Source of the DNA: DATLLJ01 sp035537875
GTDB lineage: Bacteria > Acidobacteriota > Vicinamibacteria > Vicinamibacterales > CAVVIG01
Reading direction: 5' to 3'
Length of the DNA stretch: 64,000 nt
Assembly: GCA_035537875.1 (NCBI GenBank)
Contig: DATLLJ010000002.1
Span: 124,001-188,000 of the forward strand
Shown in pieces: positions 43,036 to 51,135 of this stretch. A program made the position numbers and the translations under genes. Under the pieces are notes generated by a model. That model was not told the DNA's origin. It did not search any database and saw only the letters and a program-made list of their open reading frames with translations. Position 1 is the first letter of the stretch. The number at the start of each line of letters is the position of its first letter.

Positions 43036-43488
43036 CTATCGATTCCCCGCATTCTGGATCGCTCGGATCGTGCGTTCGATACGCCGAGCGCGCGTCTCGA
43101 CCTTTTTCGCCTCGTCTATGGCCTCCATGTGCTCGCGCTGATGCGTGTAACTGAGTGCTCGCCACCGATCCAATGCGCCAGGCGCTGTCTTGAGGGCCCG
43201 AAGAAAATCAGCTGGCAGCGCCACCTCGCGCTTGGCCGTATCGAGCTCGAGACGTACTTCGACGGTTTCGCCGCCTTCCAACCCGGCCGCCTCGCGGTTG
43301 GTCTTTCTGAGCGGGATGCACGGCGGACCACCCATCGCGGCAATCGTGCTGCGGTACGTGTACCCGTTGAGCGTCACCTTTACGGCTGCCCGCACTTTAC
43401 CGAACACGATCTTCGGATCGAACGTCAGCGGGATGAAGCACATCGACCCGTTTCGAACAACGCTCGTTCTGAAGGTTTTCGAAATCAT
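43036..43488 (-). CDS. DUF1905 / YdeI-like (OmpD-associated) protein
   Basis: 150 residues. FRTSVVRNGSMCFIPLTFDPKIVFGKVRAAVKVTLNGYTYRSTIAAMGG is a DUF1905 barrel. The C-terminal half (VALPADFLRALKTAPGALDRWRALSYTHQREHMEAIDEAKKVETRARRIERTI) is the bacteriocin-protection YdeI/OmpD-associated helix pair. Function unknown; some relatives give stress or antimicrobial-peptide tolerance. It is upstream of, and contiguous with, the SDR gene. Confidence 0.85.
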   Translation of the reverse strand: MISKTFRTSVVRNGSMCFIPLTFDPKIVFGKVRAAVKVTLNGYTYRSTIAAMGGPPCIPLRKTNREAAGLEGGETVEVRLELDTAKREVALPADFLRALKTAPGALDRWRALSYTHQREHMEAIDEAKKVETRARRIERTIRAIQNAGNR

Positions 43489-43693
43489 GAGCCGCTCTCC
43501 TCAGCCCGAAGACTCGGTGGATCGTCACCGTTGATCACCCATAGGTCAGCGTGGTATCCCCCGAGCCCTGAGCGAGCAGCGGGAGCAGACTTCTCAGGCA
43601 GGCTTTCATTTGGGCCTCCTTACGGTGGGATCAACCCAGTCCTCGTGCGATGCGGCTCACGATAACCGCTGCCGACATCAGCCGCAAGCCGTG

Positions 43694-44515
43694 TCACACA
43701 GCGCCGGACCAGGCGCCGTGCCGCAGCAGAAAATCGAGGATGAGCGATTGGAACGTCGCGACCTTCTCGGCAAAGAAGGCGCCGTGATCCGCGTCAGGGA
43801 CCACGGCCAGTTCGGCTTTGCCGAGCTGACGATACATCTCCGTCGCTTCCTCGACGGGAACGAGCTCGTCGCGGTCCCCGATCAGCACCAGGGTTGGAAC
43901 GACGACCTTGGCAAAGTCTGTCGGCGCGTAGTTGAGCGGCGTTGTCCACATTGGTTTCAGCTGAACCAAGAGCGGCTTCCAGCCGTCCGGTCCGTAGATC
44001 TGCTGGAGCCACGCAGCCCAGTCGGGATGGTTGCGAGCCAGGAGCGCCGTCTCCACTTCCGGCGAGTCTTCGTCGCCGAGCGCGCTCCGCACGAAGGCGC
44101 GGTATGAGTCGCCGAACTTGAAACAGACTCCACCCATGACGATCGATTGAGGGAGCGTCGGGTGACGCATGCCGATCTCCAGGGCCACCTGTCCGCCGTC
44201 GCTGAACCCGACGATGACCGGTTTGCGCAGGTCAAGGGCGAGCAGGAAGGCGACGATGTCATCGGCGAGCTGTCGGTAACTCATCGCGCGCGCCGGCTTG
44301 CCGGACCGCCCATGACCCGGCAGATCCGGCACGATCACGCGGTAACGCTCGGCGAAGGCTGGCAGATACGGCTGCCACATGTCGCCGGTCAGCGATCCGG
44401 CGTGGAGCAGCAGGAGCAAGGGGTCCCCCTGGCCGTGCAATTCGTAGTAGATGCTGACGCCGTTGGCTTCGATGAGGTGGCCACCTCGATTGGCCGCGTC
44501 CCTTGACGAAGACAT
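43694..44515 (-). CDS. alpha/beta-fold hydrolase
   Basis: 273 residues. SIYYELHGQGDPLLLLLHAGSLTGDMW gives the oxyanion-hole HAG region, VIVPDLPGHGRSGKP the second strand, and VIVGFSDGGQVALEIG the nucleophile elbow (GFSDGG). Asp in LIGDRDELVP and His in PDADHGAFF complete the triad. The family includes esterases, haloperoxidases and C-C hydrolases; no specific substrate follows. AGGAGG lies 5 nt before ATG 44515. Confidence 0.9.
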   Translation of the reverse strand: MSSSRDAANRGGHLIEANGVSIYYELHGQGDPLLLLLHAGSLTGDMWQPYLPAFAERYRVIVPDLPGHGRSGKPARAMSYRQLADDIVAFLLALDLRKPVIVGFSDGGQVALEIGMRHPTLPQSIVMGGVCFKFGDSYRAFVRSALGDEDSPEVETALLARNHPDWAAWLQQIYGPDGWKPLLVQLKPMWTTPLNYAPTDFAKVVVPTLVLIGDRDELVPVEEATEMYRQLGKAELAVVPDADHGAFFAEKVATFQSLILDFLLRHGAWSGAV

Positions 44516-44528
44516 GACGACCTCCTGC

Positions 44529-44837
44529 TCAGCGGGCCCGCCGCTCCAGTTCCTCCACGTAATCCTTGGCTTCCTTGAGGTCGGCTCCCGTCGCTGCTCG
44601 ATACGCCTTGATCGCTTCGATCTTCTTGCCCCGCCGCAGGGCATCGAGAACGGCCGGTGGAGCACCGGAAAACGGATCGAATTGAATCCCTTCGTGCTTC
44701 AGGAGGGCATCCAGCTTTCCCTCGAGCCGTGACAACGTCCGCGAGTGCCGGTCCCGCGACGACGTCATACGCACGATGACGGCGGCCGCGATGAGGCTCC
44801 CCGCGATGAATCCCAGCAAGAATGGCTCATTCCACAT
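44529..44837 (-). CDS. membrane-anchored ribosomal L7/L12-like C-terminal domain protein
   Basis: 102 residues. A single N-terminal membrane segment (FLLGFIAGSLIAAAVIVRM) is followed by a short charged helix (SRLEGKLDALLKHEG) and a C-terminal AVLDALRRGKKIEAIKAYRAATGADLKEAKDYVEEL. That last part is the L7/L12 C-terminal domain pattern (K-x-x-A-I-K-x-x-R-x-x-T-G-x-x-L-x-E-A-K) found in ribosomal stalk protein, where it recruits translation factors. Here it is detached from the ribosome-binding N-terminal domain and tied to the membrane. It starts 14 bp before the alpha/beta hydrolase. Confidence 0.78.
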   Translation of the reverse strand: MWNEPFLLGFIAGSLIAAAVIVRMTSSRDRHSRTLSRLEGKLDALLKHEGIQFDPFSGAPPAVLDALRRGKKIEAIKAYRAATGADLKEAKDYVEELERRAR

Positions 44838-44877
44838 TGTCGTTGTTCGTCGGCACGGACGCTTCCACAGCGGCCCG

Positions 44878-45285
44878 TCAGACCGCCACTTTCCGGAGCG
44901 TCTCCTTCCACGCGATGTAATGGCCCTCGGCGTTCTTCGTGCTCGATCCAAACACCTCGAGCGTGTCAGCAGCAGAACGATAACTCGCCTCGACGAACGC
45001 GTCCCCGACCTTCAGGTCATAGTGGCAGTCGGTGTCAAAGAGGTACCCGTGACCGACGGATGCATTTGACACCTCGACACGAAAGATGTTCGGCGCGACC
45101 CACGTCATGTCGAAACGCGCGTCGACGACCGTGCCGTCATCGAAATCGTGTCTGAACGCGATCTCGAAACCGTTCGCGGTCGCGAGAGTGGTCTGTTTGA
45201 TTCTGTAGGCCGAAGACTTCCCCGCGGAGTCAAACCAGGCCCCGGCCCCCTGGTACGTCCCGACGAATCTCTCGATCGTGTTCAC
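44878..45285 (-). CDS. hypothetical lipocalin-like protein
   Basis: 135 residues, beta-rich, no signal peptide. NTIERFVGTYQGAGAWFDSAG is a barrel-opening motif like those of DUF1579/nitrobindin-type proteins (W-x-G-x-G position as Y-Q-G-A-G). Strands continue FEIAFRHDFDDGTVVDARF, VSNASVGHGYLFDTDCHYDL, and EGHYIAWKETLRKVAV. No ligand can be assigned. It lies upstream of the L7/L12-like gene on the same strand. Confidence 0.65.
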   Translation of the reverse strand: MNTIERFVGTYQGAGAWFDSAGKSSAYRIKQTTLATANGFEIAFRHDFDDGTVVDARFDMTWVAPNIFRVEVSNASVGHGYLFDTDCHYDLKVGDAFVEASYRSAADTLEVFGSSTKNAEGHYIAWKETLRKVAV

Positions 45286-45581
45286 GTGATCCTACGCTGT
45301 CCTCGAGTCTGAGGCTCGACATCCGCGAGAGATGTGTCGCGTGTGCGATCGGCACGACCAACGACGCTGGCGGGCGCGCGGCCAGTAGCGATTTCGCACA
45401 AGACGCGTCCATCTTTTGTTCGTGCTTTGTTCGATGATAGCCGAACTGTGGCAGGTAGAGCTCGCCATCGGCCTGCCACGCCTGGCAGCTATCCGCTCAA
45501 CGAACGAAGAGTCCGCGCAACGCGGGAGAGGACGAGATGGCAGGCGGGTCAAACGCGGCTCACCTCGCCGGGGAATCGTTG
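45286..45581. other. 296-bp region without a recognisable gene
   Basis: Between the lipocalin-like gene start and the VOC remnant. Short overlapping open frames on both strands lack any family similarity. It probably holds the promoter of the minus-strand genes downstream, and debris from the deletion that created the VOC fragment. Confidence 0.45.
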
Positions 45582-45717
45582 TCAGTCCTGGCGCTGAATC
45601 GGCGACACTTCGGCGAACCACCAGCGGTGACCTTCGAGATCGCGAGCGCCGTACTCGCGCTGACCGTACGGCTGATCGACCGGTTGTGAATCGATGAGCG
45701 CACCGGCCGCGCCGGCG
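45582..45717 (-). pseudogene. VOC-family remnant (C-terminal 45 residues)
   Basis: A frame ending at TGA 45582-45584 reads AAGALIDSQPVDQPYGQREYGARDLEGHRWWFAEV in parts (DQPYGQREYGARD, EGHRWWFAEV). This is the last strand pair of a VOC protein: QPYGQREY followed by D-x-E-G-H-x-W-W-F. Everything N-terminal is missing; the fragment abuts the stop of the gene at 45718 in another frame. It is a clear deletion remnant, too short to be in any usual gene call. Confidence 0.75.
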
Positions 45718-46233
45718 TCAGTGAACTGCCGCCCAGTCCTTGACGAACTGATCGACGAACGTCAGCACCTCCGCGCGAACCGTCTGCAGGGCGGAGGCCG
45801 GCACTCCCAGGACGTTCTGCGCATCCCACGTCATCGCGTTCACGACGTTCGACCCCGTGACCGGCGAGCGCAGCGTCTGTCTGAGGTGCACCTGCACGGC
45901 GATCGCGTAGCCCGCGTCCTGCGGAAGGACAAGGGCGTTGAGGTGGACGTAGAGGTACGCCTTCGCCAGACTGGGATTCGTCGACTGCGAGGCATAGACC
46001 GAGATCCCGCCGTCGCGCAACCGTCGTTCAACGTCTGCCCGGATCGCGGCGACGGTGAGCCCGCTCTGCTGAAGCTCCGGCTGGAGACCTTCCACGAGCA
46101 CCTCGACGCCAGGCAGCCCGCGGAGCGTGTCACGGCCCGTGGAGACGAACATCTGGCCATCCGCGTCAGGAGCGCGGGCCCCGAGGAGCAGAAGCGCCAT
46201 GCTGAACACACCCGCCATCCGGCGTGAAGTCAT
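45718..46233 (-). CDS. hypothetical secreted protein
   Basis: 171 residues with a signal segment (MAGVFSMALLLLGARAPDADGQ). The mature part (VLVEGLQPELQQSGLTVAAIRADVERRLRDGGI, AYLYVHLNALVLPQDAGYAIAVQVHLRQTLRSP, VLTFVDQFVKDWAAV) reads as an alpha/beta domain with an amphipathic C-terminal helix. Similar small exported proteins are common in environmental genomes without known role. AGGA precedes ATG 46233 by about 5 nt. Confidence 0.7.
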   Translation of the reverse strand: MTSRRMAGVFSMALLLLGARAPDADGQMFVSTGRDTLRGLPGVEVLVEGLQPELQQSGLTVAAIRADVERRLRDGGISVYASQSTNPSLAKAYLYVHLNALVLPQDAGYAIAVQVHLRQTLRSPVTGSNVVNAMTWDAQNVLGVPASALQTVRAEVLTFVDQFVKDWAAVH

Positions 46234-46336
46234 CCCGTTCCTACCTTTCATGTGCTGCGTGGCGGGCACGTTGCGTGTTTCACATGGCGTCCGATGCGAT
46301 GAATCTCTCCCCTTCTTCTACCCGGCTCGCAGCGGA

Positions 46337-46975
46337 CTACCGGCGTTCAAACGCCACACGCGCTCCGAACCCGACCAGCATCACCCCACACACGCCGTCC
46401 AGCCAGCGACGGACCACCGACCTCATGACAAAGCGCCTCACACGATCGAACAGGATCGACAGGGCGACCAGCCACACGATGCCTTCGACGTAATGGATGC
46501 TCGCCAGGAGCAACGACTTTGTGAGCACGGGCTCCGTCGGGCCAATGAACTGCGGCAAGAATGCCAGATAAAACACCGCGGTCTTCGGGTTCAGCCCATT
46601 CGAGAGGAAGCCTTCCAGGAAGCAGCGTCGCCCGCTTCTCCTGCCGGTGGGGTCAGCCGCCTGCAAGCGGTCCGGCGGAGGCGGCGTTCGCAGCGCCCTC
46701 GCCAGGGACTGCAGCCCCAGCCATCCCAGATAACACGCCCCGGCCAGCTTGACCAAGGAAAAGGCGGTGGCCGAACGTGTCAGGAGCATCGAGACCCCCA
46801 ACGCCGACAGCGTCGCGTGGACGAACAGCCCCGAACAGATGCCAAAGGTCGTGATGACCCCGTCACACCGGCTGCCCCGCAGGACGTTGCGGATCACGAG
46901 CATGGTGTCCGGCCCTGGCGCAATCGTGAGCGCCGCGGCTGCCAATGTGAATGCGACGACCTGCGAATCCACCAC
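46337..46975 (-). CDS. LysE/RhtB-family amino-acid exporter
   Basis: 212 residues with about six hydrophobic segments. FTLAAAALTIAPGPDTMLVIRN contains the APGPD signature of the family. GICSGLFVHATLSALGVSMLL, LVKLAGACYLGWLGLQSLARAL and FLSNGLNPKTAVFYLAFLPQFI (N-P-K motif) follow in the normal order. Such proteins export lysine, homoserine, threonine or other small amino compounds. Confidence 0.9.
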   Translation of the reverse strand: MVDSQVVAFTLAAAALTIAPGPDTMLVIRNVLRGSRCDGVITTFGICSGLFVHATLSALGVSMLLTRSATAFSLVKLAGACYLGWLGLQSLARALRTPPPPDRLQAADPTGRRSGRRCFLEGFLSNGLNPKTAVFYLAFLPQFIGPTEPVLTKSLLLASIHYVEGIVWLVALSILFDRVRRFVMRSVVRRWLDGVCGVMLVGFGARVAFERR

Positions 46976-46999
46976 GTGTTCTCCTGGGTTCCTCGTGAC

Positions 47000-47527
47000 T
47001 CACCCGATGCTTGCCCGCGCTTCGTCACACTGATCGTCCACCCCTGGCGCATGCAGGAAGACCGTTTCGTTCGCACGGAGGCGTGCGCCAACCGTCGCCA
47101 CGATATCGTGAGAACTGGCAAGACGTCCGTCACCGTGGCCGACTCGACCGCGACGTTGTCGGACCTCCGCATCGAGCCACTGATCAACGAGCTTGAAATT
47201 GTCACAGCAGTGATCGATCTCAGCGTAACCGTAGCGTGTCAGCTGCCCGGCCTGCATGATCATCATCGACTTCTGGCGGCGATATCGAACTCCTGCAAGC
47301 ACCTCTGCGAGATGTATGGTGGTGTTGGCGTCATGTCCGATCCCGAGCAGCAGGACCTGCCCGTCCAGGTCGTAGACGCGGCCGACCGGACTGTTCAAGC
47401 CATGCGGAACATCCAGGGGATGATCGGCGGTGATCCGGGCGGCTTCCGGTCCGAGGGCTGAAAAGGCGTGGGGGCTATCGCTCCGCCACACATCTTCCAG
47501 CCGCACCGCCTCGAATGCAAGTGGTAG
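47000..47527 (-). pseudogene. AAC(3)-family aminoglycoside acetyltransferase remnant
   Basis: About 175 codons match the C-terminal two thirds of the AAC(3)/antibiotic-NAT family: SDSPHAFSALGPEAARITADHPLD, VGRVYDLDGQVLLLGIGHDANTTIHLAE (the most conserved block of the family), AEIDHCCDNFKLVDQWL, and a proper C-terminal region with a stop. The N-terminal third, which in the family holds the first acetyl-CoA-binding strands, is absent. Upstream sequence (47528-47647) has no similarity and runs into the end of the hypothetical gene at 47640. The remaining fold should be inactive. Confidence 0.75.
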
Positions 47528-47639
47528 CGCTGAGTCTCCAATGAGCCGCGCGGCCTCACGGACAAGGTAGCACGGACGTCGCGTGGCGATGCCAGCGCGA
47601 TGTGAGGTCGGCAACGAGCTGCCGAATGGCATTCGCGCT

Positions 47640-48314
47640 TCAACCAATGAGTGGCTCCCACGCGATCGACCCGCCCCGGCGCCGCGTCAGAATCTCACGA
47701 GCACGCGGCGATAACGATGAAGCCACCTGCTCGCGAACGCGCCACAAACGATGTCGGCCGATCTTGAGTAATCGACCGTGCAAGAGGAGGACGCCGATTG
47801 CAGCCTCCTCCGTTTGTGCGAGTTGCTCCACACGCGCTGTCGTCAACGGGGTTTCCCGCATGGTGCAGACGTCCGTTAGATCGACCCCGGAAGCGACCGG
47901 GATACCGGGAAGGGCAGCGCCGCCGAGCCTCGCCGCGAACGTGGCTAGCTTCGGTGAATAGTCGGCGTAGGCGTGCAGCGAAACGTCGACGTCGAGACCG
48001 GTGGCCGCCGGCGCCGTCTTTGCCCAGAACACTTCCGCGGCAGTAACGAGAAACGCGATTCCTGCAACGGGCTGCGAACACGCCAGCGTACCGCGCCAGC
48101 GTCGGTCGATGACATCCACGAATCGACCGGAGCCCGTGCCCCTCTGCTGTGCCGTCTCGTAGGTCCGTCGCGTCGTTGGCAGCCAATTGCCAACGAGCTC
48201 GACGGGTTCCTCGAGCACCAGCGCAGCGAGCGATGCGTCGAGTTCGTCAAAGATTGGATGCCGGCGCATTTTCGTTGGTCGAAGCGGAGAATTCAGGATG
48301 CCATGCAGCGTCAT
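47640..48314 (-). CDS. hypothetical protein
   Basis: 224 residues; no family recognised. PIFDELDASLAALVLEEPVELVGNWLPTTRRTYETAQQRG opens it, then GTLACSQPVAGIAFLVTAAEVFWAK, and a C-terminal helical basic part (ALGVLLLHGRLLKIGRHRLWRVREQVASSLSPRAREILTRR, shown approximately). The ATG at 48314 overlaps the stop of the upstream serine hydrolase gene by 4 bp (ATGA), which supports this start and coupling. The 3' end overlaps the upstream open frame leading into the AAC(3) remnant by 8 bp. Confidence 0.65.
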   Translation of the reverse strand: MTLHGILNSPLRPTKMRRHPIFDELDASLAALVLEEPVELVGNWLPTTRRTYETAQQRGTGSGRFVDVIDRRWRGTLACSQPVAGIAFLVTAAEVFWAKTAPAATGLDVDVSLHAYADYSPKLATFAARLGGAALPGIPVASGVDLTDVCTMRETPLTTARVEQLAQTEEAAIGVLLLHGRLLKIGRHRLWRVREQVASSLSPRAREILTRRRGGSIAWEPLIG

Positions 48315-49501
48315 GCGTTCGGGCAACCCGGCCGAACCGCGGTCCTTACGGCGGGAATGACATGTTCACGCAGGATCCGTGGGCCGAGCGTCGCGGCGGC
48401 CGTGAAGTCGTTATAGCGACCGCCGAGGATTGTCACAGCCATGTCGAGCCCAGGCAGCACAAATATCCACTGCTGGCCGTTGCCAAAGGCGGTGCGCGCC
48501 TCCATGAGGCCTGCTGTGGTCGGATAACAGAAGTACCACCAGTAATACGAGTACCCGAATTCGCCGCCAGCGTCAGCCCCCTCTGGCGGGGGGAAACGAA
48601 AATGCCGGCGAGTGGAAAGCGCGACCCAGTCTGCCGGTATGACCTGATTGCCGTTCCATTGACCGCCGTGCAGGTAGAGTGACGCGAACTTGGCGACATC
48701 CCGGGCGCGAAGCCTCAGACCCGACGCAGCCTCGGGCTTGCCGGCAAGATTCCCCACCCACTCGAAATCGCTGATACCGAGTGGTCTGAACAATCTGGTT
48801 CGCGCATAGTCTTCGAGGGAACTCTTGGTCGCACGCTCGAGCACGGCAGCCACGACTTCCGAAAGACCGCTGTTGTAGTTGAAGCCCGATCCCGGATCGA
48901 CAGAGAAAGGTCGCGACAGTACGTAGCGCAACGGCTGCGGATCGTGCGTCATCCGAATCGCGTCGTTGCTCGGGTCGCTGTACGGCAGGTTCTCATTCCA
49001 CGCCAGCCCGGACGTCATGGAGAGCGCATGGCTGAGCGTCATCCGTCGTTGCTCGTTCGTATCGGGTTCTGGATACTCCGGAAACCACTCGATCACTGGC
49101 CCGTCGAGGGATTGAATGGCACCCGTGGCGATCGCGATACCAACGAGCGCGCTCACCACGCTCTTGCTGACCGAACGAAGATCGTGCATCGAATCCCGAG
49201 TGAAGGACACGTGACCAAGCGGCTGCCCAAGGCGCTCGTCGAAGCCATCGAAGTACTCCTCGTAAATCAGTCGGTCAGACCGCTCAATCAGGATGGCGTG
49301 CACGCCCAGCTCGGGCCAGCCGCGAATCGACTCCGTAAGCGAAGCGAGACGGCCCGCGTCGACACCTAGCGATTCGGCGCTTGCGGTGGTCCACCCGTCG
49401 TCAAGAGTGGGCGGTGACTGATCTGGTGGTGTTGCGTCCTGGGCACACGTGGTCAGGACGAAGAGCGCCAACGCCAAAGCAGCGCCGCGTAGTGTTCTCA
49501 T
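48311..49501 (-). CDS. serine hydrolase (class C beta-lactamase fold)
   Basis: 396 residues. A lipobox-like LFVLTTC at the N-terminus suggests a lipoprotein. SVSKSVVSALVGIA (about residue 112) is the SxxK catalytic motif, and GFNYNSGLSEVVAAVLER the YxN-type second motif. LRLRARDVAKFASLYLHGG and GNGQQWIFVLPGLDMAVTIL (substituting for the KTG region) follow, as in the beta-lactamase-related 6-aminohexanoate-dimer hydrolase group. It probably works on amide or ester bonds in the periplasm. Coupled to the gene at 47640 by an ATGA overlap. Confidence 0.9.
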   Translation of the reverse strand: MRTLRGAALALALFVLTTCAQDATPPDQSPPTLDDGWTTASAESLGVDAGRLASLTESIRGWPELGVHAILIERSDRLIYEEYFDGFDERLGQPLGHVSFTRDSMHDLRSVSKSVVSALVGIAIATGAIQSLDGPVIEWFPEYPEPDTNEQRRMTLSHALSMTSGLAWNENLPYSDPSNDAIRMTHDPQPLRYVLSRPFSVDPGSGFNYNSGLSEVVAAVLERATKSSLEDYARTRLFRPLGISDFEWVGNLAGKPEAASGLRLRARDVAKFASLYLHGGQWNGNQVIPADWVALSTRRHFRFPPPEGADAGGEFGYSYYWWYFCYPTTAGLMEARTAFGNGQQWIFVLPGLDMAVTILGGRYNDFTAAATLGPRILREHVIPAVRTAVRPGCPNA

Positions 49502-49553
49502 CGCGAATCACTTCGAAGCTCTTAGGGCGAGTTTGGATTGTCTCTCACCTCGG

Positions 49554-50039
49554 TTACACGAAGCGCGCCACGTCCGGATGCCTTCGCCTGGCAGCTTCCA
49601 TCTCGATCGGGCGCGCACGCAGCAGCTCGAAGTCGGCGAAGTCGAATCCGGGCCCCACGGTGCATCCCACCAGCGTGTACGCACCCATCGAGCGCGCCGC
49701 CTGCCACGCATTCGCCTGCACGACGTGCACCGGCCGCCTTCCGTGATCGATTGTGCCGAGCACGTGAGTGGCCACCTCGTCAAAGTCCGCGTCGGCCGTG
49801 TGAAGTTCGAGCGCGTCGCCTTCGTAGTGGTGCCACACCTCGTCTGAGGCCACGCGGTGCCAGCCACTCAGGTCGCCAGCGGGGAGCAGGAAATAGATGG
49901 TGGTGAGGGCTGCCCGTTCGGGCCGATTGTCAAGAGGCTGCACGCGACAGGCCGAGCGGTAGATCTCTCGATAGTATCCGCCTTCCGGATGCGGCCTCAT
50001 GCCGAGGGAGGCAATCAACTCTGCGGCGCGAGCGTCCAT
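49554..50039 (-). CDS. cupin_5 (DUF985) protein
   Basis: 161 residues. ELIASLGMRPHPEGGYYREIYRS is the diagnostic start, then AALTTIYFLLPAGDLSGWHRVASDEVWHHYEGDALELH with the cupin metal histidines (WHR, WHHYEG). WQAARSMGAYTLVGCTVGPGFDFADFEL closes the barrel. The family is a single-domain cupin of unknown or epimerase-like function. It starts 6 bp after the end of the endonuclease-like gene. Confidence 0.9.
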   Translation of the reverse strand: MDARAAELIASLGMRPHPEGGYYREIYRSACRVQPLDNRPERAALTTIYFLLPAGDLSGWHRVASDEVWHHYEGDALELHTADADFDEVATHVLGTIDHGRRPVHVVQANAWQAARSMGAYTLVGCTVGPGFDFADFELLRARPIEMEAARRRHPDVARFV

Positions 50040-50045
50040 GCATCC

Positions 50046-50915
50046 CTACCACTCGATATCGGCCAGCATCGCGTGGTGATCGCTCTTGTCGGTCGGCCAC
50101 ACCCGGGCGCGCGAGGACGCGCGCGCAAGAGACGGGTCGGCGAGCAGGTAATCGATGCGGCGCCTGTTTTCGGCCCTGACTCCCAGCTCCGAGCCAAGGT
50201 CGACGAGACCGGTCTCGATCAGGCCGCGGATGCCCAGACCGTCCGGCTGCTCGTTGAGATCGCCGAGCACGAACAGACCGCGTCCCATGTGAGCCCGCAC
50301 TATTTGTCGGAGTTCGGCGAACCCGGATTCCCGAGACGCGACCCAGCCGTCGGCGTGATGATTGAAGAGGCGCAGCGGGCGCCCGCGCGCACACGCGGTC
50401 GTCTCGAGGACGATGCGAGGCTCGATGGCGGTGGTGGCATCGAGCCGGTGACGGCGTATGTCTGTCAGCGGCCAGCGGGACAGAACGGCGAGGCCGTAAT
50501 CGCCCTCGTCCCATTTGATGCTGGCGGCAAAAGCGTAGTGAAAGCCCAGAGCGGCTGCGAGGGCGGCCGGCTCGTCGACAAATCCGGAGCGACGTGTTCG
50601 GACGTCGACCTCCTGCAACGCGATCACGTCGGCCTGCATGGCTGCGACTTCGGCGGCGATGTCACTCAACGGGGCCGATCGCGCAGCACGGATGTTCCAG
50701 GTGGCGATGCGCAGGTGTGTGGCCTCTGCCCCCCTGTGGTCGCCGGTTCGGCACGCACCAAGGGGCGAGTGAACCAGCATGTCGGACGGCTGTGGGGCGA
50801 CCCGGACACCTATCTGTCCGGCAGCCACGGACACGCCAAGCGAGATAACGACGCTCGACGAGAGCGCCGCGAAGCCTTTCAACGTGAAGCCTCTTACGAC
50901 GTCGCCTGAATCCAC
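50046..50915 (-). CDS. endonuclease/exonuclease/phosphatase-family protein, exported
   Basis: 289 residues; N-terminal hydrophobic stretch (FAALSSSVVISLGVSVAAGQIG) suggests export. LRIATWNIRAARSAP, DVIALQEVDVRTRRSG (metal-binding Glu), GYGLAVLSRWPL-type, LRLFNHHADGW (His), LFVLGDLNEQPDGLG (Asp/Asn) and RRIDYLLADPS...KSDHHAMLADI (Asp-His pair) build the DNase I/exonuclease III-like site. Such exported members are nucleases or phosphodiesterases. The start codon is GTG at 50915. Confidence 0.88.
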   Translation of the reverse strand: MDSGDVVRGFTLKGFAALSSSVVISLGVSVAAGQIGVRVAPQPSDMLVHSPLGACRTGDHRGAEATHLRIATWNIRAARSAPLSDIAAEVAAMQADVIALQEVDVRTRRSGFVDEPAALAAALGFHYAFAASIKWDEGDYGLAVLSRWPLTDIRRHRLDATTAIEPRIVLETTACARGRPLRLFNHHADGWVASRESGFAELRQIVRAHMGRGLFVLGDLNEQPDGLGIRGLIETGLVDLGSELGVRAENRRRIDYLLADPSLARASSRARVWPTDKSDHHAMLADIEW

Positions 50916-51135
50916 GGTCGTCCGCCTCCGAGACAGATTACGCTCGCCCTTATCCCGCCACCAGCCGCGAACTGGGTTGGACGCGGAGACACCTTAACAT
51001 GGCGCCGACCTTCTTTTCGGATCCCAAGGCTCCAACGGTTAATACCATCCGAAGTACAGGCGGCCAGGCGGAAGACGGGATCACGGAAGGGATTCAGCGC
51101 CTTTGTAGCGCCCCCCTGCCACGCTCAGGCCTACG

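Noticed and set aside
42175..43665. 496-codon plus-strand open frame
   Set aside because: Antisense to the SDR and DUF1905/YdeI genes, both of which have clear family motifs.
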